From: Gerris lacustris
Taxonomy: Eukaryota > Arthropoda > Insecta > Hemiptera > Gerridae
Reading direction: 5' to 3'
Length of the DNA stretch: 64,000 nt
Assembly: GCA_951217055.1 (NCBI GenBank)
Contig: OX578280.1
Location: 13,183,394-13,247,393 of the forward strand
The first letter of the stretch is position 1; every line of letters starts with the position of its first letter. The notes under the pieces were generated by a model that was not told the DNA's origin, ran no database searches, and worked only from the letters and a program-made list of their open reading frames with translations. The translations under genes and the position numbers were made by a program. Positions 23,966 to 35,183 of the stretch are shown piece by piece.

Positions 23966-24840
23966 ACGGGATTTTTTTTTATAATTGCATGTGTTTGTTG
24001 TTGAATCCTAATAAAACCTTTTACGGAATCTTTTCCCGTCAAGTTTCTGTGGCTTTTTTCTTCTTGGTCTTTTCAACAATAACTAAACGTCACAATGAAA
24101 ATGTGACATAATATCGGCCTAAGTGTAAAGTTCACTAGTAAAATAAAAGTTTTCTAAGAGCCTGATTTCTGGGTGCTTGGCGAAGAGAGAGTAATGTAGC
24201 ATGACGCCGGAGAGGTGCCGGATAAGGAAATCCATTTCGAGTTCCTGTTTGAACTAAAATCTCTCCGACATATTCCAGCCAGATTTCTTTCTTTTCTTTT
24301 CTTTAGATATCTTGCCATATTTTTAAAAGAGACCCTTACTGTTAAAAAGCGATGCTTTATTTCGCACAATGCATACCTATGGCAAGTATTTGTCGAAATG
24401 CTTATTGCGTTAAGTATAGATCGATTCTGTTTCTGTAAAGAACTATTTGTTTACTCTGACGGAAATAATAGTTTCCAAGTTAATTCGGAAACTAATCGTA
24501 TATAAGACTTAATGTGAGGAAGTGAAACTTTCAAAACTTAAAATTTTAGATAACAATAGTTTCTACATAGAAGAGAAAATATTGTTCAAGCCGGAAGGTA
24601 ATGAATATAAAATATTTTGAATTATTCTATTTTTCTCTAGTGTTTTTTTTTTTTTTTTTTTTTTTAAAAAATATCATATCCCTTTAAATATAATTCTTTC
24701 ATAGTTTAAGATTTAAATGAAACAACAAAAAACTTGAATAACACCTCACTCCATTCCCTATCATGAAACAGTTATAAAAACGATTAAAAGTTACTAAAAA
24801 TAATAAGTAAGAAAACTTTAGGTTGAGTTTACATGGAGAA
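23966..24840. other. AT-rich DNA without recognised features
   Basis: Overlapping frames on both strands around 24,154-24,505 have no family resemblance. A T-run occurs at about 24,641-24,665. Nothing else is recognised. Confidence 0.4.
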
Positions 24841-24844
24841 AAAA

Positions 24845-25065
24845 AATATACTGCCAATTAGTGTGGCACATAGCTTCTTCACATCCTATCATGTATTTTA
24901 TTGTTTTATTACCATTATCGTCATATTACTTTATTGATATATTGTTTATTGTTTAAAAACTATTAATAGTTTTAGCGATCTTTGACACTTCATAGCGGTG
25001 CCACTGTTGGTTTTACTAAAAATTTGTATTTGTTGTTCAATGTTTGTCTCATTGAATAGATGAAT
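24845..25065 (+). repeat. Family A short-form fragment with B-type left end
   Basis: Starts with ACTGCCAATTAGTGTGGCAC, passes through CACTTCATAGCGGTGCCACT and stops at TTGAATAGATGAATTTT. Same left-to-middle order as the complete copy at 38.7 kb. Confidence 0.6.
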
Positions 25066-25840
25066 TTTGTTTTTTTCTCGAAAAGAGGAACAAAAGAGAA
25101 ATACGTACTTGCATATAGGAAGTTTGTTAATTTTTTTCCTCTGTATTTATTATTAAAACCCACAATCGTAGATAAAGTACGTTACGCAACTCGTGCAAAA
25201 AATGCATTTTGCTTTGCTTGTGTGGTTTTACTACCCTCGCTGTCACTCGGGTGAAAACTCCACACTCCCATGCAAAATGTTACTTTCCGCACTAGAAGCG
25301 TAATGTACAATTTCATAAATTCCTGAATTATATCAACATTTCTTAGCACTATTTACTATTCTTGTTTAATAACAGAATTTTTTTATTCTCAGATGTGTGC
25401 TACATAAAAAAAATATTTTGCTATTAATAATAATCACATTGTCAATATACAATAATTATAAACTTTTGCGTTTTTTTATCACTAGTCAAGAAGGAACTTA
25501 CAAATCATTGTCATTAATTTTAATACAATTTTTTAAACAATTTACTTTATTAAATAGAAAACTTATTTGTTCGAGAGAAAATGTGTCTTCTAGTGAGTTT
25601 ATAAAATATAACTGATAAGAATGATAAGAAGATTTAAGGCTAGACCAGAGATACTAAGCTTTACCATATATCTAAGTAGGACCTCATTACCTAATTTTAA
25701 TTAATTTAAGGAAAATTAATTTTTAAAAAAATATTGAAATATCGCAAAAATTTATATAAAAGAATGAGAAGGTGAAGTTAAAATATGAAATTTTGAAAGA
25801 ATAGTCTCTCCATGTAAAAATATATTTAATGTATATTTCA
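25066..25840. other. AT-rich DNA without recognised features
   Basis: No gene or repeat boundary recognised. A short phrase at 25,845-25,875 (CAGCTTTCAGCAACAATAGG) relates to the repeat at 40.5 kb. Confidence 0.4.
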
Positions 25841-26355
25841 GCAGCTTTCAGCAACAATAGGGCCATCATTATCCTAAACCAGTGTTTCCCAAACTTTTAA
25901 CATCTGTGTACCCTTTCTATAATTTTCGTGACACTAAGTACCCCTCATTAAAAAATATCAATTTCTATTTTGGTTGTCTTTAATTATTTTTTTATTTTTT
26001 TCTGTGTCAATCGGGGTATTGAAAATGAAATAATATTAACTACTTCCTTTTTATATAACGGTTATAATTCGTCCCCGCTTATATTGGAACATTTTCAACC
26101 CTTTAGGTTTAATTCTTTTTAAAAATGGAAATTAAAAACTTTCTATTTGTCAAATATTTACAAATTATTACTTTACAAAAGTAATTTGTCCAAAACTAAA
26201 ACGACTAAAACCAAGGAGTTAGGTCTAATAATGTGAGTCACTTCACTAACTGGGATTTGTCCCACGACTCTAGTCGTCATGCAACAAATCTAACAAGAAA
26301 TTGGATGAATAAAAATAATAATAATAAAATATGCGTATACTTCAATAACAAAAAT

Positions 26356-28530
26356 AAATATACTGCCAATTGGTGTGGCACATAGCTTCCTCGCATCCCA
26401 TCACGTACTTTATTGAATTTATACTTTTACAAGCCATTATTGTCTAATTTATCTAATTTTTTCCTCCGTTTTTAGGGTTTCGTTGGTAAAACCAAAAAAA
26501 AGAAACCCTTATAGTTTCGTTCCTGTGTCCGTCTGTCACTCTGTACGGTTCCAATAACTTTTGAACCAAAAAAGATAAAAACGTGAAACTTTCCAGTATA
26601 AAAGATCGTTTTGACGCGCACACAGGAAAAATATAGCGAACTCAATATTATCAGCTGTTCAAATTCAAAATGGCGGATAATTCACGTCGCGAAAAAAAAA
26701 TATTTTTTTTAAATTTTGAGTGGGGTATCAAATGAAAGGTACTGAAGAGTAGAATAGAAATATATATACCACTTAGGGATAGTGGTTAATTTTCAGCGCC
26801 ATTTTGTCAAAAAACATCGAAATTTTGCGTGTCCCCCCCCCTAAAATCGTATTTCCGCTATTACTAAAAATATAGAATAATATGCAAAATGTGTGGTCTG
26901 CTGGGCCATAGAAAAAATAAGATTAGCAATCTGATCTGATTTACTGGAAATTCAAGATGGCGGATAATTCATGTCACTCGAAAAAAAATATTTTTTTTAA
27001 ATTTTGAGTGGGGTATAAAATGAAAGGTATTGAAAAGTAGAATAGAAATATATATACCACTTAGGGATAGTGGTTAATTTTCAGCGCCATTTTGTCAAAA
27101 AACATCGAAATTTTGCGTGTCCCCCCCCCTAAAATCGTATTTCCGCTATTACTAAAAATATAGAAAAATATGCAAAATGTGTGGTCTGCTGGGCCATAGA
27201 AAAAATAAGATTAGCAATCTGATCTGATTTACTGGAAATTCAAGATGGCGGATAATTCATGTCACTCGAAAAAAAATATTTTTTTTAAATTTTGAGTGGG
27301 GTATCAAATGAAAGGTATTGAAGAGTAGAATAGAAATATATATACCACTTAGGGATAGTGGTTAATTTTCAGCGCCATTTTGTCAAAAAACATCGAAATT
27401 TTGCGTGTCCCCCCCCCCTAAAATCGTATTTCCGCTATTACTAAAAATATAGAAAAATATGCAAAATGTGTGGCCTGCTGGGCCATAGAAAAAATAAGAT
27501 TAGCAATCTGATCTGATTTACTGGAAATTCAAGATGGCGGATAATTCATGTCACTCGAAAAAAAATAATTTTTTTAAATTTTGAGTGGGGTATCAAATGA
27601 AAGGTATTGAAGAGTAGAATAGAAATATATATACCACTTAGGGGTTGTGTTTAATTTTCGGCGCCATTTTGTCAAAAAACCTCGAAATGTTTCGTGTCCC
27701 CCCCCCTAAAATCGTATTTTCGCTGTTACTAAAAATATAGAAAAATATGCAAAATGTGTGGTCTGCTGGGCCATAGAAAAAATAAGATTAGCAATTTGAT
27801 CTGATCTACTGGAAATCCAAGATGGCGGATAATTCACGTTACTCGAAAAAATATATTTTTTTTAAATTTTGAGGGGGGTATCAAATGAAAGGTATTCAAG
27901 AGTAGATTACAAATATATATATACCACTTATGGATAGTGTTTAATTTTCGGCGCCATTTTGTCAAAAAAACTTTTCTCTCCCCCCCCCCCCCCCCTCCCC
28001 CCTTCTAATTTTGTGTTCACAATACCAACGAAACCCTTTTTACGTGAGACTTCACGCCTTACCAATTTTTTTTTTAATCTGTCAAAATTGGTAGGATTTT
28101 TTACATAAATTAAAGTATCAATTTTGCAAAAGTTAAAGAGCTCAGACGGTTCAAATTAATCTAGGGCTATCTGCGGACTACTTTCAATAAGCTATACAAG
28201 TTTCATACTTATCAGATAAGTACTTTTGAAGCTGTATGTTTGTGCGCATGTGGAAGAGAAAAAATTAGCGCAGAAGTTTGAAACTTATATGGGACCAACA
28301 ATAAGCTAATTATGACCTACCATCCAAATTTAATTAAATTGGACGTGTTGTTTTTAAGATATGTTGGTTCGCAAAAATTGAACGACGGACCGACACGGAA
28401 CCAAAAATGTTCCCTGATGTCTGAAACGGATTTCTGTCTTGGAATTTTTGAAATCGGAGACCTAAAACTTTTTCGTTCTTCAGAACGATCACATAGCTTC
28501 CTTTACCTTCGGTAATCTCGGAAGCAAAAT
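26356..28530 (+). repeat. Family B repeat nested in the hAT-type element
   Basis: Left end ACTGCCAATTGGTGTGGCAC at about 26,359; right end CTTCGGTAATCTCGGAAGC near 28,528. About 26,356-26,473 and 28,038-28,530 align with consecutive parts of the copies at 36.5 and 60.35 kb. The gap is filled by a foldback element. Confidence 0.75.
26474..28037. mobile_element. Family G foldback/TIR element carrying a 288-bp tandem array
   Basis: AGGGTTTCGTTGGTA (26,474-26,488) and its exact complement (28,023-28,037) are the termini. TTTT lies on both sides, so a 4-bp duplication is possible but is a homopolymer. Inside, a unit of about 288 bp is repeated between about 26,650 and 27,965 (TGGCGGATAATTCA at 26,671, 26,958, 27,246, 27,535 and 27,823). 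Each unit holds a C-run whose length varies. No coding capacity. Confidence 0.8.
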
Positions 28531-28753
28531 TTAAAAAAAATTAGTTCATAAACGAAAACAAAAGGCCAATTTAAGAAAAAAATTAACAGGGAACCAAATT
28601 ATGATGAACTGTTGCTTCAACATAAACAATTTTATCCTTCTCAGGATAAAATTGACTGCGCAGTCAAAGCCCGGTGCTGCGCGTACCCCCACCAAACTCT
28701 TCCCGTACCCCCAGGGGTACGCGTACCACACTTTGGGAAACACTGTCCTAAAC

Positions 28754-29820
28754 AAACAGTAATCAAAACTAATCAAAATGTCCAAAAACCCGAGACAACG
28801 TAAAGAGAACGTTTTTTTGAGAATGTAAAGGTCACTACTATATAAATATTGTAAGAGTCCGTTAAAAGAGTATAAAGTGTCTGTACTGCGTACGCGAGCA
28901 CTAGTGAAACAAGAGAGAAAAAAATATATGATTTTCGATGGATGAAAAGGGTGAATTTGTATCAAAAAAAGTCTTAGTAACTATTAAAATTAAAAAGGTG
29001 AGCTCAACTTGCATTAAAAAAGTCATAAGTGCAAGAAAGCAGGTAGAAAAGCATAGAGCAGAGGTATCTGCGCATGCCCAAAGAAATCTGAACTGCGCCT
29101 GTGCGTCTAGACTGGGCATGCGCAAAGACCAATACTCGGCCCGTAAGCTCTGTTTTGTTCAGCAGTCTAGACGAGGCTTAATACGATTTAATGTTACAAT
29201 TGGTTGCACTTTGATTAAATAATGATTATTTATTATGTAATACATATAATATACATATTGCAAGTGTTGATGCAAATAATTATGTTATTTGGTACACCAC
29301 GATTACTACTGTAGGTGAAGGTATGTTTGTATAATATGAATATGAGCTTATTGGAATTTCAATCCTATTATTTGTTTTTATACTTTGTTTCTACTATTTT
29401 TGTATCACTAGATCATTTCCGTTCTCACGTAATCCACGAAAAAAACATGTATCATAATCATAACACTTACAACATGAATAAACTATGCCATTGTGATAGT
29501 CAATGAATAACTATAAACAAAAATGTCTAGTATTATTTACAGCCTTCGCAGGCTATCTGAAGAAACTCAAGGTCACCCATCTATTTATAATCATCAAATT
29601 CTTAAGTATTTCCTCGCTCACAGGTAGTGGGGGTTTTCCTTTTTCATCTCTAAGTACTGAAAGTTTACCAACTAGAAGAACCACGAAACAAATTAGTGTT
29701 ACATTACGAGTATACGTGTTTTCACAACAAACAAAAATATAATAAACTAATTAATCTCTTAGAAGTATAAAAGTTATTTGACAGAGAAAACAAAACAAGA
29801 AATATTATTTATCCAACAGA
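28754..29820. other. Mostly unassigned DNA with an inverted GC-rich motif
   Basis: Outside the hAT-type element the DNA becomes single-copy in this window. A 94-codon ATG frame (28,938-29,222) reads MDEKGEFVSKKVLVTIKIKK at its start; it is lysine-rich, unrecognised and more likely chance than gene. The inverted pair TGCGCATGCCCA (29,069) and TGGGCATGCGCA (29,113) lies inside it and resembles NRF1-type sites. No other features found. Confidence 0.35.
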
Positions 29821-29822
29821 AA

Positions 29823-29850
29823 ATAGACTGCCAATTAGTGTGGCAAATAT
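29823..29850 (+). repeat. Family B left-end fragment
   Basis: ATAGACTGCCAATTAGTGTG then GCA; the similarity stops at once. A solitary terminus. Confidence 0.5.
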
Positions 29851-30230
29851 AAAAAAATGCATGAGGATCATCTGTGGGTCAGTTCCTAACTATCCACCAA
29901 TTACAATTCTAAGCAGAATCGATCCATTTGACCTTGAGAAATGTATGTTGGCCTACTTTTACGCGCAGTGGTTGCTATAAATCCAATTTCAATGACATTC
30001 ATACGGGACCATAGAGGGCATAACCTAAGCACAATTCCTGAAAATGTCATCGAAATTGGATTAAATTGGTAGAAGCTATGCGTGTGGCAAGTATCCCACG
30101 TTTGCTGAAGCTACGGATAATCCGATCATGTTGATACTCATATGGTATCATCATACGTTCAATCCTCAAATCGGACCATTAGGTCGCGAGAAATTGACGT
30201 ATGGAAGATTTTACGTTGCGTTAACCCTTT

Positions 30231-30476
30231 CGGTACTGTAGACGTCTATAGACGTAATTAGTAAGTGCCTTAATTAGACTGTAAACGTCTATGGACATAA
30301 TCAAAAACTGCCTTCCACAGCCTACATACGTCTATAGACGTTTTGAGGTTTTCTTATGTATGTTTTCAAATTGAAGCCTTCCTGGACGTCGCACGTGACA
30401 CCTAACGCCATCCTAGAATGATGTACAATGGTAAGTAATAGGCTCACTAGGTGTCGCTGGGGTTAATATTTCTCAG
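30231..30476. mobile_element. 246-bp TTAA-flanked MITE-like element with internal palindromes
   Basis: TTAACCCTTTCGG at 30,231 and GGGGTTAA ending at 30,476 give a TTAA-CCC start on both strands, as in piggyBac-like elements. Beyond CCC the ends match poorly. The interior repeats the 14-bp palindrome ACGTCTATAGACGT and close variants three times (about 30,241, 30,281 and 30,329). Confidence 0.5.
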
Positions 30477-30479
30477 TGA

Positions 30480-31710
30480 TAGAATAAAATGAAAGGGGTT
30501 GCAACTCTAGAAGGGCGGGTGACTCACATTACTTGCCCCGGCACCGCGTAATATTTTTTTAAGGCCAAATGAGGTCAGCGAAGGTCAATTGTACCTTGAA
30601 ATGTTGATTTTGAAGGTACAAAAATGTTTAAGACCCAATGCTTCCGCTGCCTTAGTAGACTTGGAAGCAATAAACAATAATAATGAAGATAGTCCTTAGT
30701 ACACCTGGAGGGTGTATAATCAAAGATTAAATACTTCGTTTTCTATAGACAACCTTATCATAATTCGGAAACTTAATCTTAGCTAAGGATTATAAGAAGC
30801 TTTAGACTTGAATAGATTTAGCTTTTCCCATTGATATACAATGGAAAGGAAATCTCTTCCCAAAATTAATCTTATTACCTCTCATCATATTTGGTCTTTA
30901 GCGAGCTCATTCGTAGGATTCAATGCAGATTATCTACTCTACGTCCAACATAAAAGAGGAATCTTCATAAATTATTACAAATATAATAATTATTATTTAA
31001 TATAATTGTATTTTTAAATTAAAAGCTCATGTGTTTAAACGAGGAGAGATCATTTTTATAACATTCTTCTTAAGTAATTACTCAAGAAAATGTAATTCTA
31101 GAATTTCACAAGAACATGAATATTATTAAATTGCATACTACCCATTCATTTCGCACATGAGAAAAAAAATCATCAAGATTTGACAATTAATTAGGTAAAT
31201 GTATTCGTAAGATGTCTTATTCTATATTTAGACTGTAAAATATATTTATTGTTTAAGCTTGAATTAAGCGAAAAAAATTATGCGAAGATGTTCTTTTATA
31301 AATGCTTTAATGTTTTTCTCGGGTGAGAAATTATCATCACACATAAATAAGTACTTTCTTTAAATTAATTACTTTTAAAAGAACATAATATGATATTCAC
31401 TATTAGGTTTGTTCCAACCACACTTCAAACTAGTTTGAAACTGTCCGACGCATGCTCATTAGGAACAGGGTGTTCCAACGAAGCCCAAACTCAAACTCTG
31501 ACTGTTAGTCGGTTGCTCCAATTAGGCTCTGATTGAATCACGGATTGGTTTCGGACCAGTCAGGGCAGTCAGCGATCGGTGGCTGGGACTAGTAGTTTGG
31601 AGTTGATGTGTATGTATTGATTATTTAATTTTGTTGAAATCATTTATTCACTTCATATACATTACGACCATATTTGATGAAAAGACCAAGAATTACATTA
31701 AGATATTGTT
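30480..31710. other. AT-rich DNA without recognised features
   Basis: No gene recognised. About 31,390-31,610 is less AT-rich and starts with TAGGTTTGTTCCAACCACAC, which looks like a transposon end, but I could not find its partner. Confidence 0.35.
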
Positions 31711-31713
31711 TTT

Positions 31714-33310
31714 AGGGTCCGTTAGGCAAAACCAAGGAGCCTTATATTTTCCTGCGTGAGTCTGTCCGTCCGTCCTGTCGCCTGCTCTCACGGCTACAAT
31801 TTTCATCCGATCACTTTGAAATTTGGCATGTATGTGTCTTGTACCTACCCACATATTTTAAAGATATAGTGACTTAAAAAATATATTTTTCAAAAAAATT
31901 AGGGTAAAAAAACTTAAGTGAAGATAAGGGTTAAATTTTTTTTCGACACCGTGAGGGGTATCATATGAAAGTACGTCGAGTTGATTACAAAAATATATAA
32001 TTCTTTGGTTATAACTTTGATAGGGCGAGCTTAGGCAAGTTTTAAGTGGGTGTGAAACGTGTCCCCCCCTCGCTTATGTGAAGTGCAAACAATCTGAAAA
32101 AATTCCTTAACATTCTTCGACCAAAAGTAAAGATACCACTTTTTGGAAATTTCGAAAAAAATATTATTTCATTTTTTATTGACAAAATACGTTTTTTATA
32201 ACTTAGGTCTTTTCGCTGTATTTATATGGTTGTAGTCCGGTTCTGTGGCAAAAATAGTATATTATGTTACTAGGCTGTGAAGTGAGTTTTTTCTTTACCG
32301 CGGCAATTACATTTACTGTCGAGCGAAGCGAGACAGTAAATATTGCCAAGCATATGCTATTTTTTCTGAGGTAGCAGACAATGAAAAAACATTAAATATT
32401 AATCACTAATCAATATATAATAATAACAAATATTAGTACATATACTTAAGACTTAAAAAAAGAAACCTTAAAAAGAGGTTACACTATAAGAAAAGATAAA
32501 TAAAACGCATTGACATCTAGCGGATTTTAATCGTACTAGAAGCATTTCTACAAAGACTGCAGCGGTACTAACGGAAGTTTTGACAACTACCCGCCGGAAA
32601 ATAAAAATCTTTTAGTTCCTAGGACGTAAAAGATTTTTTCTTTACAGCTAGGAGTAATGAAAAGATTTTTTAAGTCCACGTAATGGAAAAAATGGATTTT
32701 AGCTATGTTTTTTGGCTTTAAACGTTACTATTTTACAGCCTACCACGGAAAAAATATATTTTTCAAAAAATTATGGTGAAAAAACTTAAGGGTTAAATTT
32801 TTTTTCGACACCGTGAGGGGTATCATATGAAAGTACGTCGAGTTGATTACAAAAATATATAATTCTTTGGTTATAACTTTGATAGGGCGTGCTTAAGCAA
32901 GTTTGAAGTGGGTGTGAAACGTGTCCCCCCCCCCCCCTCTATCTCACCTATGTGAAGTGCAAAAAAGCTGATAAAAATCCTGAACATTCTTCGACCAAAA
33001 GTAAAGATACCACTTTTTGGAAATTTCGAAAAAAAAAATTATTTTATTTTTTATTGACAAAATACGTTTTTTATAACTTAGGTCTTTTCGCTGTATTTAT
33101 ATGGTTGTAGTCCGGTTCTGTGGCAAGAAAATACTTTATCAGAAGTTTGTTTATGTGTTTTGAGAATATCAGACCCATAGGATAGTTCAAAGTAAGCTTT
33201 TTAGCTTATTTTAAAAAATCACCATCAATAGGGTACTACTTAAACTATACAGAGTGGCCTTCGGACCCTCGCTGTGTGCTGACTAGCACACACTTGACCT
33301 GTTTATTATC
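31714..33310 (+). mobile_element. Family H foldback-type repeat, copy 2, with internal duplication
   Basis: Termini AGGGTCCGTTAGGC (31,714) and GCCTTCGGACCCT (33,257-33,269) are imperfect inverted repeats. The palindrome TGTGTGCTGACTAGCACACA lies just outside on the right, as for copy 1. A block of about 375 bp (31,878-32,250) is repeated at 32,752-33,127, so the copy carries a duplication around a unique insert of about 470 bp. No protein is encoded. Confidence 0.65.
32270..32745. repeat. Insert within family H with short inverted ends and a 10-bp hairpin
   Basis: Begins TAGGCTGTGAA and ends TTTTACAGCCTA, imperfect inverted ends. It holds ATTTACTGTC...GACAGTAAAT with an 11-base loop (about 32,310-32,340), a perfect 10-bp stem. 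It separates the two 375-bp copies. Confidence 0.45.
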
Positions 33311-33737
33311 AAAAGTCTTTAAGCATATCAATAAAATTTAAAGTTTCTAGATGAAGATATCGGAGCTATTAATCTTTCTAATTACCAGTATTAATGCAGT
33401 GCTGAAAACAGTTAAAAGTTTTACAAACAATAGTGTAGTGGTTATTTGAAGATGGGATTATAAAGAGTAATCAACATTTTCTTTTTAACTTTTAACACAA
33501 TGGTAAGAAAACTTTGACTACTCGCAGGGAAACCAATATACTCCCGTGCAGTTCCTACTTTCAAAATAAACTTTAGCCTGCACAGTAAATAAACTCTTAA
33601 CTTTACCAACTAATCAAATTACCACATAGAGTAGAAATCACGAATAGCTAACTCAACAAATAAATAAAGTGAATTAAAAACTTTAAAAAATAATCAATAT
33701 ACAAAAGCACCAATTTACGATTTTACATTTTAAATAA
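33311..33737. other. AT-rich DNA without recognised features
   Basis: No gene or repeat boundary recognised. Confidence 0.4.
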
Positions 33738-33850
33738 AAATCGTCTGCCAATTGGAGTGGCTCATAGGTTCCTTGAGTCCTATCGCGTACTTTCAAACTG
33801 TTTTGCCTTTACGACCCAATATTTTATAATTTATTGAACCCCCTTATTAA
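33738..33850 (+). repeat. Family B left-end fragment
   Basis: CGTCTGCCAATTGGAGTGGC and the following TAGGTTCCTTGAGTCCTAT match the family B terminus; similarity ends near the family K copy. Confidence 0.5.
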
Positions 33851-34499
33851 TTTCTCATATAAAGAGAAAGTATTGTGGTGGCGAAAATTCTATTTTGAGG
33901 TTTTGATGGATTCACACGTTTTGAGGACCCTTGAGTCCTAAAAGGTGGTTCTTAAAAAATGTCTGTTTGTCGTCTGTCGTCTGTGCAGACGCGTGGAGCC
34001 TAAACTGTTGGGCAGCTTTTGACGAAATTTGGCATACATGATCAGAAAACTTCAATACATGAACAGAAATAACTTCTCCTCGGCGGGGAATCGAACCCGG
34101 CCTCTCTCCGTTTGCTTAAAGCTATTTTCTTAGAAACTAGATTTTCCCCGGGAAAACGGCTTATATCGTTAGATTCGTATTTAAATGGACTACATTTTAG
34201 GATTTTTTAATCAAAATCGTCGTAACTGTTCTCGAGAAATAATTTTTTTCTGAGTTTTTAGGGTAGCACCCCCAAATTTGGAGCAAAAATTAATTTCTCG
34301 ATTTCGCCTCGGGGTATGAGTTTTCTGAACATGTAGGTATGCCGAATTTCGGTCCAGTAGTTTAGGTTCCAGGTGTCTGCACAGACAGATGACAGACAGA
34401 CGACATACAGACGACAAACAGAAGACAGACAGACATTTTTTAGAAACCACTTTTTTGGACTCAGGGAACCTCAAAACGTGTAAATATGAATATGAGAAA
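33851..34499. mobile_element. Family K long-inverted-repeat element, copy 2
   Basis: TTTCTCATAT at 33,851 and ATATGAGAAA ending at 34,499 bound two long inverted arms that share CACGTTTTGAGG and TTTAAAAAATGTCTG-type blocks. The middle carries GGAATCGAACC (34,087-34,097), whose complement GGTTCGATTCC is a perfect Pol III B box, and the GATATAAGCCGTTTT phrase. CAGACAGACGACA-type repeats enrich the right arm. No coding function is recognised. Confidence 0.65.
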
Positions 34500-34519
34500 G
34501 TAATAATAAGAACCTTCAC

Positions 34520-34860
34520 GTTCTCATTCCTTTCTACAAATTTTTGTGATATTTCAACCCCTCATGGTGACCAACAATTTTTATTTGTTGTAATTTTTGA
34601 GTGGTGTGTCATTTTAAAGATATTGAAATTCAGATCTCAAATATGCATCCAAAATGGCGGCTAATTTACTCCCAAAAGAACAAAATAAATGGATACCTAA
34701 GAGGCTAAAGGATATTATTTGCACACATTGTTCCTCCAAAGTGCAACTTTTTATATTTAGTAAAAAAAAATAAAAATAATATTAATGTAGGAAATATTAA
34801 TTTTTATGAACGAAGCTTGCTGACAAGTACTTGACGGTATGTTTTAATAATTATTTAATA
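34520..34860 (+). repeat. Family F-related repeat
   Basis: Shares AACTTTTTATA... and GCTGACAAGTACTTGACGG with the 23.6-23.96-kb copy, and AAAATGGCGGCTAATTTAC with the foldback families. Limits are approximate. Confidence 0.4.
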
Positions 34861-35057
34861 TAATCAAATAAGTATTTGTTTTATACAATATTTAAAGAAA
34901 GATTTAATTTAATATCTACCAAGATGAAAACAGAGGTTACAATTTAACGCGATCATGTTTATTATTATTTTAGTAAATTTAAAAAAAGAATATGACTGAA
35001 GACGACTTTAATTACACCTCTTCAGCCATCTAAAACTTATATACAAAAATATATATA

Positions 35058-35168
35058 TGGCAACCATGTCATACCCTGACATTATTTATTGTTGATTTGT
35101 TTTATAAATGAATTAAATTGTCATTCTCAATAAAGACGTATTACAAGAAATAGCGTTGAAACCCAATA
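35058..35168 (+). repeat. Copia remnant, 5' LTR
   Basis: Starts TGGCAACCATGTCATACCCT and ends GTTGAAACCCAATA. It includes an AATAAA polyadenylation-type signal near 35,129. The 3' LTR matches it at both ends but lacks about 35 bp in the middle. Confidence 0.7.
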
Positions 35169-35183
35169 GGTTATGGGCCCAGC
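35169..35183 (+). other. Primer-binding site matching the initiator tRNA-Met anticodon arm
   Basis: GGTTATGGGCCCAGC complements the anticodon stem-loop region of initiator tRNA-Met as I remember it, not its 3' CCA end. This is the half-tRNA priming known for Drosophila copia. It directly follows the LTR. It supplies the ATG of the downstream frame. Confidence 0.75.

Larger units (their letters stand above)
25880..28745. mobile_element. hAT-type non-autonomous element with exact 8-bp target duplication
   Basis: CAGTGTTTCCCAAA (25,880) is matched by its exact complement ending at 28,745. TCCTAAAC lies directly outside both ends (25,872-25,879 and 28,746-28,753), a perfect 8-bp target duplication as hAT transposases make. 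The element's own sequence is about 25,880-26,350 and 28,535-28,745; the rest is a nested family B copy that itself carries a foldback element. No transposase frame is present, so it is non-autonomous. The frames around 28,546-28,965 are chance. Confidence 0.9.

Noticed and set aside
28546..28965. 139-residue minus-strand frame
   Set aside because: Crosses the exact border and target duplication of the hAT-type element and is hydrophobic/aromatic, as expected from AT-rich chance frames.
28938..29222. 94-codon ATG frame, lysine-rich at its start
   Set aside because: No recognised motif, no support from neighbours; kept only as a remark in the region entry.
29850..30100. Possible LINE RT tail (frame with MRIICGSVPNYPP)
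   Set aside because: Only a few residues resemble the RIICG motif of LINE proteins; too short and without flanking domains.
34080..34160. tRNA gene at the GGTTCGATTCC match
   Set aside because: No A box, cloverleaf or acceptor stem could be built at normal spacing; only the B-box-like motif stands.
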